Below, in pieces: positions 32,044 to 40,737 of a DNA stretch of 64,000 bases. The stretch spans positions 6,730,001 through 6,794,000 of the forward strand of contig NZ_CP023747.1 in assembly GCF_008704995.1 (NCBI RefSeq), read 5' to 3'. The stretch is from Streptomyces nodosus (GTDB lineage: Bacteria > Actinomycetota > Actinomycetes > Streptomycetales > Streptomycetaceae). The translations under genes were made by a program, and so were the position numbers. Positions within the stretch are counted from its first letter, which is position 1; the number at the start of each line of letters is the position of its first letter. The notes beneath the pieces were generated by a model. The model ran no database searches, was not told where the DNA came from, and saw only the letters and a program-made list of their open reading frames with translations.

Positions 32044-33480
32044 GTGAACGACTCGCCCGCCGCAACCGCCCCCACGCCAGCCGCACCGGGACGGCTTCCC
32101 CTGATCGGCCACGCCCACCGGCTCGCCCGCGATCCGCTGCCGTTCTTCACCTCGCTGCGCCGGCACGGCAGTGTGGTCCGTATCAACATCGGTCCGACCC
32201 CCGCCTATGTCGTCACGGACCCCGCGCTGACCCGCCGTGTCCTGGTGACGGATGCCGTGCATTTCACCAAGGGCGGCAAGATCATCGATGCGCTCCGGAT
32301 GTTCTTCGGCGACGGACTGGCCACGGTCGCCGACGGCGACACCCATCTGCGCAACCGGCGGCTGATGCAGCCGATGTTCAACAAGGCCCACATCGCCACC
32401 CGCGGCGACGCCATGATCGACCAGGTGCGGTCGATGGTCGGCGCCTGGCGCGCGGGCGAAGCACGCGACGTGTACGCCGACATGAACGACATCACCCTCG
32501 CCGCGTTCCTGGTCGCCCTCTTCGGCACCGACCTGCCCGGCCATCTGCAGGACGAGTTCACCGCCCTGATGCCCGCCATCATGAAGGGCACGATCCGGCA
32601 GACGGTCCTGCCCTCCTGGATCACCCGTCTCCCGCTGCCCGCCAACCGCGCCCACACCGCCCGCGTCGCCCGGCTGCGCGCCCTCATCGACCAGGCCATC
32701 GACCATCGCACCCGGGCGGCGGCGGACGGCGCGGCCGAACCGGCCGGCTGTCCGCACGCCGCCGGGCAACAGGCGCCGCAGGAGGGCCTGTTCACCACCT
32801 TGCTGACCGCGGAGGACCAGCTCACCCGGCAGCAGCTCCAGGACGAGGCCATCACCCTGCTGACCGGGGCGATCGAGACCACCGGCACCACCCTGGCCTG
32901 GACCCTCTACGAGATCACCCGGCACCCCGGCATCGAGGAGCGGTTGCGCGCGGAGCTCGCCGCGGTCTGCCAGGACGGTCCCCTACGGTACGAGGACCTC
33001 GACCGTCTGCCGTACGCCCGCCGGGTACTGCAGGAGGCCGTCCGCAAGTACGGGCCCGCCTGGATGGTCACCCGCACCGCCACCCAGGACGTCGACCTGG
33101 GCGGTCATCGCATTCCGGCAGGGGCCGACGTCGTGTGGAGCCCCTACCTCCACCAGCACGACCCCGCCTCCTTCCCCGACCCCGAGGTCTTCGACCCCGA
33201 CCGCTGGACGCCCGAGCGTGCCTCCGCCACCCGCGGCTCCTTCCTGGCCTTCGGCGACGGCCGCCGCAAGTGCATCGGCGAGAACTTCGCCTGGAGCGAG
33301 CTGCAGATCATTCTGGCGACCGTCCTGCAGCTGTGGCCCCGCTTCGACCTCACCTCCCGGCCCCCGCGCCCGCAGGCCGTCGTCACGGTCAAGCCCGACG
33401 CGATGACGATGACGTTCCGGCAGGCGGTCGACGGGACCAGACCCGTCGACGGGGGCCCCACGCCCGGCCGCGCCCGGTGA
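32044..33480 (+). CDS. Cytochrome P450, probable terpene-tailoring enzyme
   Basis: 478 residues from GTG 32044 with GAGGAG 11 nt upstream; GTG 32032 is an alternative four codons earlier. It is a full P450: I-helix LLTGAIETTGTTLAW, intact ExxR (EAVR), PERF-like DPDRW, and heme loop FGDGRRKCIGENFAW with Cys410. The R-R-K-C-I-G-E-N-F-A loop resembles CYP183/CYP170-type terpene hydroxylases. Divergent arrangement with the terpene synthase supports oxidation of its product. No redox partner gene is in the window. Confidence 0.93.
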   Translation: MNDSPAATAPTPAAPGRLPLIGHAHRLARDPLPFFTSLRRHGSVVRINIGPTPAYVVTDPALTRRVLVTDAVHFTKGGKIIDALRMFFGDGLATVADGDTHLRNRRLMQPMFNKAHIATRGDAMIDQVRSMVGAWRAGEARDVYADMNDITLAAFLVALFGTDLPGHLQDEFTALMPAIMKGTIRQTVLPSWITRLPLPANRAHTARVARLRALIDQAIDHRTRAAADGAAEPAGCPHAAGQQAPQEGLFTTLLTAEDQLTRQQLQDEAITLLTGAIETTGTTLAWTLYEITRHPGIEERLRAELAAVCQDGPLRYEDLDRLPYARRVLQEAVRKYGPAWMVTRTATQDVDLGGHRIPAGADVVWSPYLHQHDPASFPDPEVFDPDRWTPERASATRGSFLAFGDGRRKCIGENFAWSELQIILATVLQLWPRFDLTSRPPRPQAVVTVKPDAMTMTFRQAVDGTRPVDGGPTPGRAR

Positions 33481-33502
33481 GGTGCCGGGCGCGGCCAAGC
33501 GT

Positions 33503-33525
33503 GGGGCAGCGGGCTCGCCCGCCCC
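33503..33525. terminator. Hairpin between convergent P450 and permease
   Basis: GCGGGC-TC-GCCCGC flanked by GGG and CCC arms with a 2-nt bulge, immediately between the two stop codons. There is no U-tract. Confidence 0.5.
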
Positions 33526-33528
33526 GGA

Positions 33529-35046
33529 TCAGTCGCGTTCCACGTCGACGGTGGTCAACTGCGCGTACCGCTCCGGGTCGGTGCGTCGGATGCGGCGCGC
33601 CACCAGGAGACCTGCGCAGAACACCACGGGCAGTGGGACGAGCAGCGCGACGTTCACCGTGCCCGAGGCTCCGGTGAGCAGGTCGAACCGCAGGGCCGCG
33701 AGAACGGTGAGCACGCTCAGCCCGAGGCAGGAGAGCAGGGGTGCCCACCGTGCCCGGAAGCTGGAGACGCCGTGACGGTCGCGCCGGAAGAATCCGAACA
33801 CCGCGAGGGCGGCGAGGGCCTGCATCGCCATGATGCCGAGGACACCGGTGCCGTTCGGCCACAGGAAGACCACCGCGTACGGATCGGCGCCGCCGAGGGC
33901 TCCGGCGGCGATGAAGACGGCCGCGAGAAGACTCTGGACGACCACGGCGGTGCCGGGGGAGCCATGGCCCCCGGTGACACGGCCGAGCCGACGCGGCAGC
34001 AGTCCCTCGCGACCGAGGGCGTACATGTACCGGGCGGCGGCGTTGTGGAAGGCGAGGGTGGCGGCGAAGGCGCTGGTGATGATCAGCACATGCATGATGT
34101 CGGGCAGCCAGGAGCCGACGAAGCGGCCGGCCGCGCTGAACACCATGTCGGGCCCGTCCCCGCCCCGCGCGATGCGCACGGCCTCCTCGGGGCCGAAGGC
34201 TCCCATGACCACCCACACGGCGAAGGCGTAGAAGACGGCGAGGAAGCCGACGGCGATGAACGTGGCCCGCGGCACGGTGCGCCGGGGCTCGCGGGCCTCC
34301 TCGGCGTAGATCGCGGTCGCCTCGAAGCCGGTGAACGCGCCGATGGCCAGGACGAACATGCCCGCCACACCCGCACCGCCCAGCGACCCCGGGTTCAGCA
34401 CGGCGGGGTCCAGGGCGGCCGTGCCGCGGTGGCCCAGTACACCGCCCTCCAGGATCAGCAGGACGACGACCTCCAGGACCAACGCGAGCCCGAGCACCTT
34501 GGCGCTGAGGGTGACCCGGAGCCAGCCGAGGACAGCGACGGCGACGATGCAGATCGCCGACCAGACCCACCAGGGCGCGACGAACCCGGTGAGGTCCGCG
34601 ACACCGCCCGAGGCGAAGAAGCCGAAACAGGCGACGAGCCCGATCTCCACCAGGTTGTACGAGAGGACCGCGACATAGGCCGTCCCGATGCCGGTGGCCT
34701 TGCCCAGGCCACGGGCCACGTAGGCGTAGAAGGCTCCGGCGTTGCGGACGTACAGACTCATCGCGGTGAACCCGGCCGCGAACAGCGCCAGCAGCCCGCC
34801 CGACAGGACGTATCCCAGGGGCGTGGCGATCCCGCCCATCGCCATGGCGGCCGGGGCGACGCCTGCCACGGCCGTCAGCGGTGCGGCGGCGGCGACCACG
34901 AAGAAGACCAGGTCGAACACGCCGATGGCGGCGCTGCTCAGGGCGGTGCCGCCTTCGGTGGGCGGCGTCTCGGTGTGCGGGGCGGGGGAGACGGGGGCGC
35001 TCGGGCGTGCCACGGGGGCACCGCCGGAACCGCTGGAGACAGGCAT
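33529..35046 (-). CDS. APC-superfamily amino acid/amine permease
   Basis: 505 residues, ATG with AGGAG 8 nt upstream. About 12 hydrophobic helices begin at GVFDLVFFVVAAAAPLTAV, the typical first helix of the APC family. GAFYAYVARGLGK, IGAFTGFEATAIYAEEAREP and FHNAAARYMYALGREGLLP are conserved family blocks. It imports an amino acid, amine or related compound in symport or exchange. It lies 128 nt downstream of the amidohydrolase on the same strand and probably brings in that enzyme's substrate. Confidence 0.9.
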   Translation of the reverse strand: MPVSSGSGGAPVARPSAPVSPAPHTETPPTEGGTALSSAAIGVFDLVFFVVAAAAPLTAVAGVAPAAMAMGGIATPLGYVLSGGLLALFAAGFTAMSLYVRNAGAFYAYVARGLGKATGIGTAYVAVLSYNLVEIGLVACFGFFASGGVADLTGFVAPWWVWSAICIVAVAVLGWLRVTLSAKVLGLALVLEVVVLLILEGGVLGHRGTAALDPAVLNPGSLGGAGVAGMFVLAIGAFTGFEATAIYAEEAREPRRTVPRATFIAVGFLAVFYAFAVWVVMGAFGPEEAVRIARGGDGPDMVFSAAGRFVGSWLPDIMHVLIITSAFAATLAFHNAAARYMYALGREGLLPRRLGRVTGGHGSPGTAVVVQSLLAAVFIAAGALGGADPYAVVFLWPNGTGVLGIMAMQALAALAVFGFFRRDRHGVSSFRARWAPLLSCLGLSVLTVLAALRFDLLTGASGTVNVALLVPLPVVFCAGLLVARRIRRTDPERYAQLTTVDVERD

Positions 35047-35174
35047 GGGACTCCTGGCTGGGTGAGCTGAGTGGTCCTCAGGAGAGGGAAAGGTGATGAG
35101 TACTTCGTGATGAAGGCGGATAAACCGTGTATTTCCGGATGCGCCTGGGAGAGGGCGGTTGCCTCGCCGCGGTG

Positions 35175-36440
35175 TCACCAGGCGCGCTGGGCCCCCGGTT
35201 CGGGGGCCGGCAGGCCCGCCACCGGGCAGCCGTCGGTCGCGAGGACTCGGCCGGCGTGCATGACCAGCAGGCGCCTGGGGTGTGCGGCGACCGCCTCGGC
35301 GACGCTTCCCGCCGCGACGGCGACGAGGTCGGCGCGGCAGCCCGGCTGCAGCCCGTAGCGGTCCAGGCCCAGCGCGGCGGCGGCCTCCGTGGTGACGAGT
35401 GAGGCCGCGGTCCGCAACTCGTCGTCGGTCATCAGGTCGGAGCGCAGCCCGACGATGGTCGCCCGCTCCAGCATGTCGCCGGTCCCGTACGGCCACCATG
35501 CGTCACGGATGTTGTCGGAGCCCGCGAAGACACGGACGCCGCTTTCACGCAGCCGCAGCACGGGAGGCATGGGTCCGGCGGGCCCGTTGGTGAGGACGGA
35601 CACCCCCGCCTGTGCCAGCGCCGCGGCGGTACGGGCGAAGGTGGCGGCCTCGACGTCGCCGAGGCAGTAGGCGTGGCTGACCGTCACCCGGCCGCCGAGG
35701 CCGAGCGCGCCGGTACGGGCGGCGATGGCGCGCAGCTGTGCGGCGCCGGCCTCGCCGGGGTCGTGCAGATGGATGTCGACGCCGGTGCCGTGCCGCTCGG
35801 CAAGCCCGAAGACCACATCGAGCTGTCCGTCGACGTCGCCGTCGAAGCCCTGGGGGTCGAGGCCGCCGACGAGGTCGGCACCTTCGCGCAGCGCCGCGTC
35901 CAGCAGGTCCGGTACGCCGGGCGCGGTGACCACCCCGCTCTGCGGAAAGGCGACGATCTGCATCGTGATCAGGTCGCGGACGCGCTCGCGGACCTCCAGC
36001 AGCGCATGCAGGTTCGCCAGGCGGGAGTGCGGGTCGATGTCGACGTGCGAGCGGGTGTGCCCGGTGCCGTGACCCACCATTCGGTGCACCAGTGCCAGGG
36101 CTCGCTCGGGCACCGGCACGGTGAGCCGCTGCCGGGTCTCGAGCTCGGCCGTGACCCGCTCGCGGATCGTGCCGCCGGTTATATGCGGCTGCCAGGGCGC
36201 CCCGAGGAACGTCTTGTCCGGGTGGGAGTGCCCGTCCACGAACGCGGGGAGCAGGAGCGCGCCGCCCAGGTCGACGCGGCCGTCGTCCGTGCCGCCGGCC
36301 GTGCCGATCGGCTCCCCGGTGGGCGATATGCGCTCGTCGACGGCTGTGATCAGGCCGTCACGCAAGGACACATCTGCGCGTCGGCCGTCCGGCAGCGTGA
36401 CATCGGCCAGGACGGAGGGATACGAGGTGCTGCTGTGCAT
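35175..36440 (-). CDS. Cytosine-deaminase-like amidohydrolase
   Basis: 421 residues, ATG at 36440 with only a weak ribosome site. Metal ligands are visible: HSHPDKTF near residue 70, HIHLHDPGE in the middle (His pair and Glu), SHAYCLGD and the later AGSDNIRDAWWPYG with the catalytic Asp. These are typical of the CodA/cytosine deaminase branch of the amidohydrolase superfamily. It hydrolyses or deaminates an N-heterocycle; many such proteins do not use cytosine. It is divergent from a GntR regulator with an operator between, and upstream of a permease. This fits an inducible catabolic unit. Confidence 0.88.
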   Translation of the reverse strand: MHSSTSYPSVLADVTLPDGRRADVSLRDGLITAVDERISPTGEPIGTAGGTDDGRVDLGGALLLPAFVDGHSHPDKTFLGAPWQPHITGGTIRERVTAELETRQRLTVPVPERALALVHRMVGHGTGHTRSHVDIDPHSRLANLHALLEVRERVRDLITMQIVAFPQSGVVTAPGVPDLLDAALREGADLVGGLDPQGFDGDVDGQLDVVFGLAERHGTGVDIHLHDPGEAGAAQLRAIAARTGALGLGGRVTVSHAYCLGDVEAATFARTAAALAQAGVSVLTNGPAGPMPPVLRLRESGVRVFAGSDNIRDAWWPYGTGDMLERATIVGLRSDLMTDDELRTAASLVTTEAAAALGLDRYGLQPGCRADLVAVAAGSVAEAVAAHPRRLLVMHAGRVLATDGCPVAGLPAPEPGAQRAW

Positions 36441-36540
36441 AGGGAGTTTCCGAACGCGTGAGGGTGCTTTCCATGCGCCTCGACCGGGGCCGCGGACACC
36501 GGACTGCGCCGTGCGGGCCGAAGGGCACGCACAAGCTACT

Positions 36541-36557
36541 TGGTATACCGAATACCA
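36541..36557. promoter_or_regulatory. GntR-type operator TGGTAT-N5-ATACCA
   Basis: A 6-bp inverted repeat with a 5-nt spacer contains GGTATACC, the TNGTNTACNA-like core used by FCD-subfamily GntR regulators. It lies between divergent starts, 101 nt from the amidohydrolase and 78 nt from the regulator, so one site could control both. Confidence 0.7.
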
Positions 36558-36634
36558 GGCAAGGCCTTCTTTCACCTGGTGGGCACTAGGATGGAGCGGC
36601 GAACGGCAGGGCACCGGTCAGGAGAAGACGCGAG

Positions 36635-37354
36635 ATGGCGGAGACTACGCGGGACACCAGCATCGGAGCCGGGGACAAGTCCCTGCGCGACCAGGTGTAC
36701 GAGGCGCTTCGTGAACGCATCATCGAGGGCGGACTCGAACCCGGCCGGCGGGTGGTCGAGCGAAACCTCGCCGCGGAGTTCGAGGTCTCCCGCATCCCGG
36801 TGCGCGAAGCCATGCAGCGGCTGGAGACGGAGGGCTTCCTCACCACCCAGCCCCGGCGCGGAACCATCGTCTCCCGGGTCGGGGTGGAGGACACCGCCCA
36901 CTTCTTCGATGTGCGCGAGAACCTCGAGGCGCTCGCCGCGGACCTCGCCGCACGCCACGCCGACGCGGCGGGCCTGCGCCGGCTGGAGCAACTGCTCCTA
37001 GGCGCCCGCCGGGCCGCCGAGCGCGGACGTGCACGTGACCTCGCGGCGCTCAATGCCGACTTCCACCGTCAGATCGTCGTCCTGTCCGGCAATCCGCTGC
37101 TCCAGGACCTGATGCAGCCGCTGGACGGGCGGCTGCGGCGGCTGTTCCGGCTGACCGCCGAGCCCGGGGACGGGCCGCTGATGTGCGGTGAACACGAGGA
37201 GCTGTTCCGCGCCGTGCGCTCGGGCGACGCGCAGACGGCCGCGCACCTGGCCCGACGGCATGTGGCCAACACCCGGGCCGCCGCTCTGCAGATCCTCGCC
37301 GCACGCGCGGCGGCCGAGGGACAGGAGCCACTGTCCGCCGTCGCAGGCCGGTGA
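36635..37354 (+). CDS. GntR-family regulator, FCD subfamily
   Basis: 239 residues, ATG with AGGAG 10 nt upstream. The N-terminal winged helix (about 15-80) has SLRDQVYEALRERIIEGGLEPG and VSRIPVREAMQRLETEGFL. The C-terminal all-helical FCD domain has the metal-binding pattern with D-x-x-x-H in LNADFHRQIV and a later GEHEELFRAV-HLARRHV. It likely represses the divergent deaminase-permease pair and itself, and responds to the pathway substrate or a breakdown product. Confidence 0.92.
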   Translation: MAETTRDTSIGAGDKSLRDQVYEALRERIIEGGLEPGRRVVERNLAAEFEVSRIPVREAMQRLETEGFLTTQPRRGTIVSRVGVEDTAHFFDVRENLEALAADLAARHADAAGLRRLEQLLLGARRAAERGRARDLAALNADFHRQIVVLSGNPLLQDLMQPLDGRLRRLFRLTAEPGDGPLMCGEHEELFRAVRSGDAQTAAHLARRHVANTRAAALQILAARAAAEGQEPLSAVAGR

Positions 37355-37382
37355 GGTGTTCCCACCCAGCAGGCTGTGCGGG

Positions 37383-37436
37383 CTCCTCGGGCCCGTCCCG
37401 GTGACAGCGGGGACGCGGTGGGACGGGCCCGAGGAG
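37383..37436. terminator. 17-bp perfect hairpin between convergent genes
   Basis: CTCCTCGGGCCCGTCCC (37383-37399) pairs perfectly with 37420-37436 across a 20-nt loop, ending 2 nt before the beta-mannosidase stop. It serves both the GntR gene and the convergent sugar operon. There is no U-tract. Confidence 0.8.
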
Positions 37437-37438
37437 GG

Positions 37439-39850
37439 TCAGTCGGCCCCGTGGGCCTCGTTCACACAGCGCAGGACGGGCCGCTTCGCCAGTGCCGACG
37501 GATCGGGGAGCAGGGCGCCGGTGACCTCGAAGGCCGCCTGCTCACCGGGCAGCAGGGTGATCAGCGCCCGGTCGGTCTCGGCCGCCGGGTCGAGCCGGTC
37601 GGGGAACAGCGCGAGATCGCGTACGAGGGTGTGCGCACTGACCGTGACGCGGTAGCCGTCGCCCCCGCCCGGACCGAGCGGCTCGACGCGGGCGGTGAGT
37701 TCCGCGCCGGGGAAGGCCACCTCGGTGTCCTCCGCGTAGAACTCGACGACACGCTGCCCGCCGAGCTCCGCGACGAACAGCTCCCGCGTCTTGTCGCCCG
37801 GCTCGGTCAACTCGGCCGGGAGCTCGACGCGCGACACCGACCGTGGCGCGCAGCCCACCGGCAGCTCCGCCTCCGCGAGCACGGCGCCGGACAGGGAGCG
37901 CCGGGCCGCGCGCAGGGTGCCCTCCCAGATCCGCGGACCGTCATTGACCACGTACACCGCTCCGTCGCGCACGACGAGGATCCGGTCGGCGTACGCCTCG
38001 CGCAGCGCGTACCAGAGCGGTTTGCGCCGGCCCTCGCCGTCGACGGCCGACCAGGAGACGACCGGCCAGCAGTCGTTGAGCTGCCAGACGACCGTGCCCA
38101 TGCAGTACGGGGCGTGGGAGCGGAAGTGCCGGATGCCGAAGGCGACGGCGCGGGCCTGGTTGAGCTGGGTGAGCCAGTGCCAGTCGTCGAGGTCGCGGGG
38201 CTGCGGAAGATGGTCGCCCAGGCCCCGCAGGAGCTTTCCCTGGCCGTCGTCGGCCTTCTGGTGTGCGGCGAGGAGCGGGGAGTCCAGGGCGAGTTCACCG
38301 CTGACCGCGGTGCGCAGGGTGCTGTACGCGGGCGGGCCCTGGAAGCCGAACTCGGCGACGAACCGGGGCACATGATCCGCGTAGGTGCGGTAGTCGACAC
38401 GGTTCCACACGTCCCACAGATGGACCGTTCCGCGGGTCGGGTCCTGCGGGGGACGGCTGGGGGCACCGGAGTAGGGCGAGCCCGGCCAGTAGGGGCGGGT
38501 GGGGTCGAGTTCCGCGACCAGGCCGGGGAGGAGACGGTGGTAGTAGCCGTGGCCCCAGGTCCGGCCCTGGAGTTCGTCCTGCCAGCCCCAGTCGGCGTAC
38601 CCCTCCAGGTTCTCGTTGTTGCCGCACCACAGCACCAGTGAGGGGTGCGGGGCCAGCCGGACGATGTTCTCCCGGGCCTCGGCCGCGACCTCGTCGTACA
38701 GCGGCTGTTCCTCGGGGTACGCGGCGCACGCGAAGGGAAAGTCCTGCCATACCAACAGGCCCTTCTCGTCGGCCAGTTCGTAGAAGTCGTCACTCTCGTA
38801 CAGGCCGCCGCCCCAGACCCGTACCAGATTGGCGCCGGCCTCGGCGGCCTGGTCGAGGCGGGCGGCGATGCGTTCGCGGGTGAGGCGGGACGGGAAACAG
38901 TCGTCGGGGATCCAGTTGACGCCGCGGACGAAGACCGGTTCGCCGTTGACGGCGATACGGAAGGCCTCGCGTTCCAGCTCGACGCCCCGGAAGCCGGTCC
39001 GGGCGCGCTGTTCCTGCTCGCCCAGGCGCACGGTGACCTCGTACAGGGGCTGCTCGCCGTAGCCACGGGGCCACCAGAGTTCGGCGCCCGGGACCGAGAG
39101 GCTGACCCGGCCGCACGAGTGGCCCTCGGGAACCGTGAGCCGGGCCCGCTCTCCCGCGACCTCCACCTCGGCCGTCAACTCGCCCGTGCCGTCGAGCCGG
39201 TCGACGTCGAGCGCCACGGTCAGGCGCGGGACGCCGTCGGTGCCCGTGTCCGCGAGCAGCCGCATTTGGGCGATACGGTCCCCGCTGTACGACTCCAGGG
39301 TGACGGGCCGCCAGATACCGGAGGTGACGAGCGTGGGCCCCCAGTCCCAGCCGAAGTTGCAGGCCATCTTGCGGATGAAGGGGTAGGGCTCGGAGTAGGC
39401 GCCCGGGCGATCGCCGAGTCGGTCGCGCAGGTCCTCGGCATAGGTGTAGGGAGCGGTGAAGCGTACTTCGAGGGTGTTGTGGCCCTCGTGCAGCAGCTGG
39501 CGCACCGGGAAGCGGTAGCCGCGGTGCTGGTTGGCCGTCTCGCCGAGGACCGTGCCGTTGAGGCTGACCGCGGCGACCGTGTCGAGTCCGGCGAACAGCA
39601 GGTCGGTGCGGTCGTGTCCGTCGCGCCGCCAGGTGAAGGTGGTGCGGTACGTCCAGTCGGTGCGGCCGATCCAGGTCAGTCGGGTCTCGTTGTCGTCGAG
39701 GTAGGGGTCGTCGATGAGGCCGGCGGTGAGCAGGTCGGTGTGGACGCAGCCCGGGACGGTCGCCGTCACTCCCCCGGCGGGCAGTGTCACCGGGATGTCG
39801 GCGTCCGTGCTCAGTCGCCAGCCGTCGTGGAGGTGGAGGCGTGTGATCAC
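37439..39850 (-). CDS. Glycoside hydrolase family 2, beta-mannosidase type
   Basis: 803 residues. GTG 39850 is chosen for its 4-nt overlap with the ATPase stop and GGAAGGA 7 nt upstream. The N-terminal jelly-roll (WTYRTTF, FAGLDTVAAVSLNG, ACNFGWDWGP) and Ig-like domain lead to a TIM barrel. The acid/base is Glu413 in WCGNNEN and the nucleophile is Glu500 in AEFGFQ. FGWDWGP and the WCGNNEN/EFGFQ variants are typical of beta-mannosidases and not beta-galactosidases. No signal peptide is seen, so it should cleave imported manno-oligosaccharides in the cytoplasm. It is the last gene of the transporter operon. Confidence 0.92.
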   Translation of the reverse strand: MITRLHLHDGWRLSTDADIPVTLPAGGVTATVPGCVHTDLLTAGLIDDPYLDDNETRLTWIGRTDWTYRTTFTWRRDGHDRTDLLFAGLDTVAAVSLNGTVLGETANQHRGYRFPVRQLLHEGHNTLEVRFTAPYTYAEDLRDRLGDRPGAYSEPYPFIRKMACNFGWDWGPTLVTSGIWRPVTLESYSGDRIAQMRLLADTGTDGVPRLTVALDVDRLDGTGELTAEVEVAGERARLTVPEGHSCGRVSLSVPGAELWWPRGYGEQPLYEVTVRLGEQEQRARTGFRGVELEREAFRIAVNGEPVFVRGVNWIPDDCFPSRLTRERIAARLDQAAEAGANLVRVWGGGLYESDDFYELADEKGLLVWQDFPFACAAYPEEQPLYDEVAAEARENIVRLAPHPSLVLWCGNNENLEGYADWGWQDELQGRTWGHGYYHRLLPGLVAELDPTRPYWPGSPYSGAPSRPPQDPTRGTVHLWDVWNRVDYRTYADHVPRFVAEFGFQGPPAYSTLRTAVSGELALDSPLLAAHQKADDGQGKLLRGLGDHLPQPRDLDDWHWLTQLNQARAVAFGIRHFRSHAPYCMGTVVWQLNDCWPVVSWSAVDGEGRRKPLWYALREAYADRILVVRDGAVYVVNDGPRIWEGTLRAARRSLSGAVLAEAELPVGCAPRSVSRVELPAELTEPGDKTRELFVAELGGQRVVEFYAEDTEVAFPGAELTARVEPLGPGGGDGYRVTVSAHTLVRDLALFPDRLDPAAETDRALITLLPGEQAAFEVTGALLPDPSALAKRPVLRCVNEAHGAD

Positions 39851-40737
39851 TGCTGGGTCCTTCCGCATTCCGGGAGTCGGGCGCAGGCGACGTGGTGGTC
39901 GGGCTCCAGTTCGTGCAGGTCCCCGGTGGCGCCGGACGCGTGGTAGAGGCAGACCTCGACGGGTTCCGGGTCGCTCCAGTCGGCGCCGAGGCGGGGCACG
40001 GCGGCCAGCAGACGGCGGGTGTAGGGGTGCTGGGGGTCGCCGAACACCTTCTCCGTGGCGCCGCGTTCGACGACGCGACCGTGGCGCAGGACGACCGTCC
40101 GTTCGGCGAGGTAGGTGCCCAGCGACAGGTCGTGGGTGATGTAGAGGACCCCGAGACCGCGCTCGCGCAGGTCGCCGAGGAGGTTGAGGACGTCGATACG
40201 GGTCGAGGCGTCCAGCATGCTGGTGATCTCGTCGGCGACGAGGAACTCCAGGTCGAGCAGGAGGGTGCGGGCGATCAGAAGTCTCTGGAGCTGACCGCCG
40301 CTGAGCTGGTGCGGATACTTGCCGAGCACCTGAGCGGGGTCCAGACGCACATCGCGTACGGCCTTCTCCACGCGGGTACGCCACTCGGCGGCCGGCACCT
40401 GGGGATGATAGGCATCCTTGATCATCGCGAAGACGCGGTCCGCTCTGAAGACCGGGTTGAAGCAGCTGAACGGGTCCTGGAACACGCCCTGGACGCGGCG
40501 GTGGTACTCCTTGCCGGAGCGTACCGGCTCACCGTCGAGAGTCAGCGACCCCTCGCTGACCTGGGTGAGACCGAGGATCATGCGGCCGATGGTGGATTTG
40601 CCACTGCCGCTCTCGCCGATCAGGGTGACGACCTCGCCCGGGGCGATGCCGAAGGAGACCCGGTCGACGGCGGTGACGCCCTGTCCGGAGAACGTCCCCG
40701 TGCGAAACGTCTTGGTGACGCGGTCGAGTGTCAGCAT
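39847..40737 (-). CDS. Oligopeptide/oligosaccharide ABC ATPase (OppF type)
   Basis: 296 residues; its ATG shares one base with the upstream stop (TGATG). Walker A is GESGSGKST, the Q-loop GVFQDPFSCFNP, the signature LSGGQLQR, Walker B FLVADEITSMLD and the H-loop ITHDL. The C-terminal oligopeptide-transporter extension has HPYTRRLLAAVP, then Cys residues of the usual iron-sulfur-like motif (C-L-Y-H, C-A, C-G), partly conserved. It energises uptake with its OppD-like partner. Confidence 0.92.
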   Translation of the reverse strand: MLTLDRVTKTFRTGTFSGQGVTAVDRVSFGIAPGEVVTLIGESGSGKSTIGRMILGLTQVSEGSLTLDGEPVRSGKEYHRRVQGVFQDPFSCFNPVFRADRVFAMIKDAYHPQVPAAEWRTRVEKAVRDVRLDPAQVLGKYPHQLSGGQLQRLLIARTLLLDLEFLVADEITSMLDASTRIDVLNLLGDLRERGLGVLYITHDLSLGTYLAERTVVLRHGRVVERGATEKVFGDPQHPYTRRLLAAVPRLGADWSDPEPVEVCLYHASGATGDLHELEPDHHVACARLPECGRTQQ

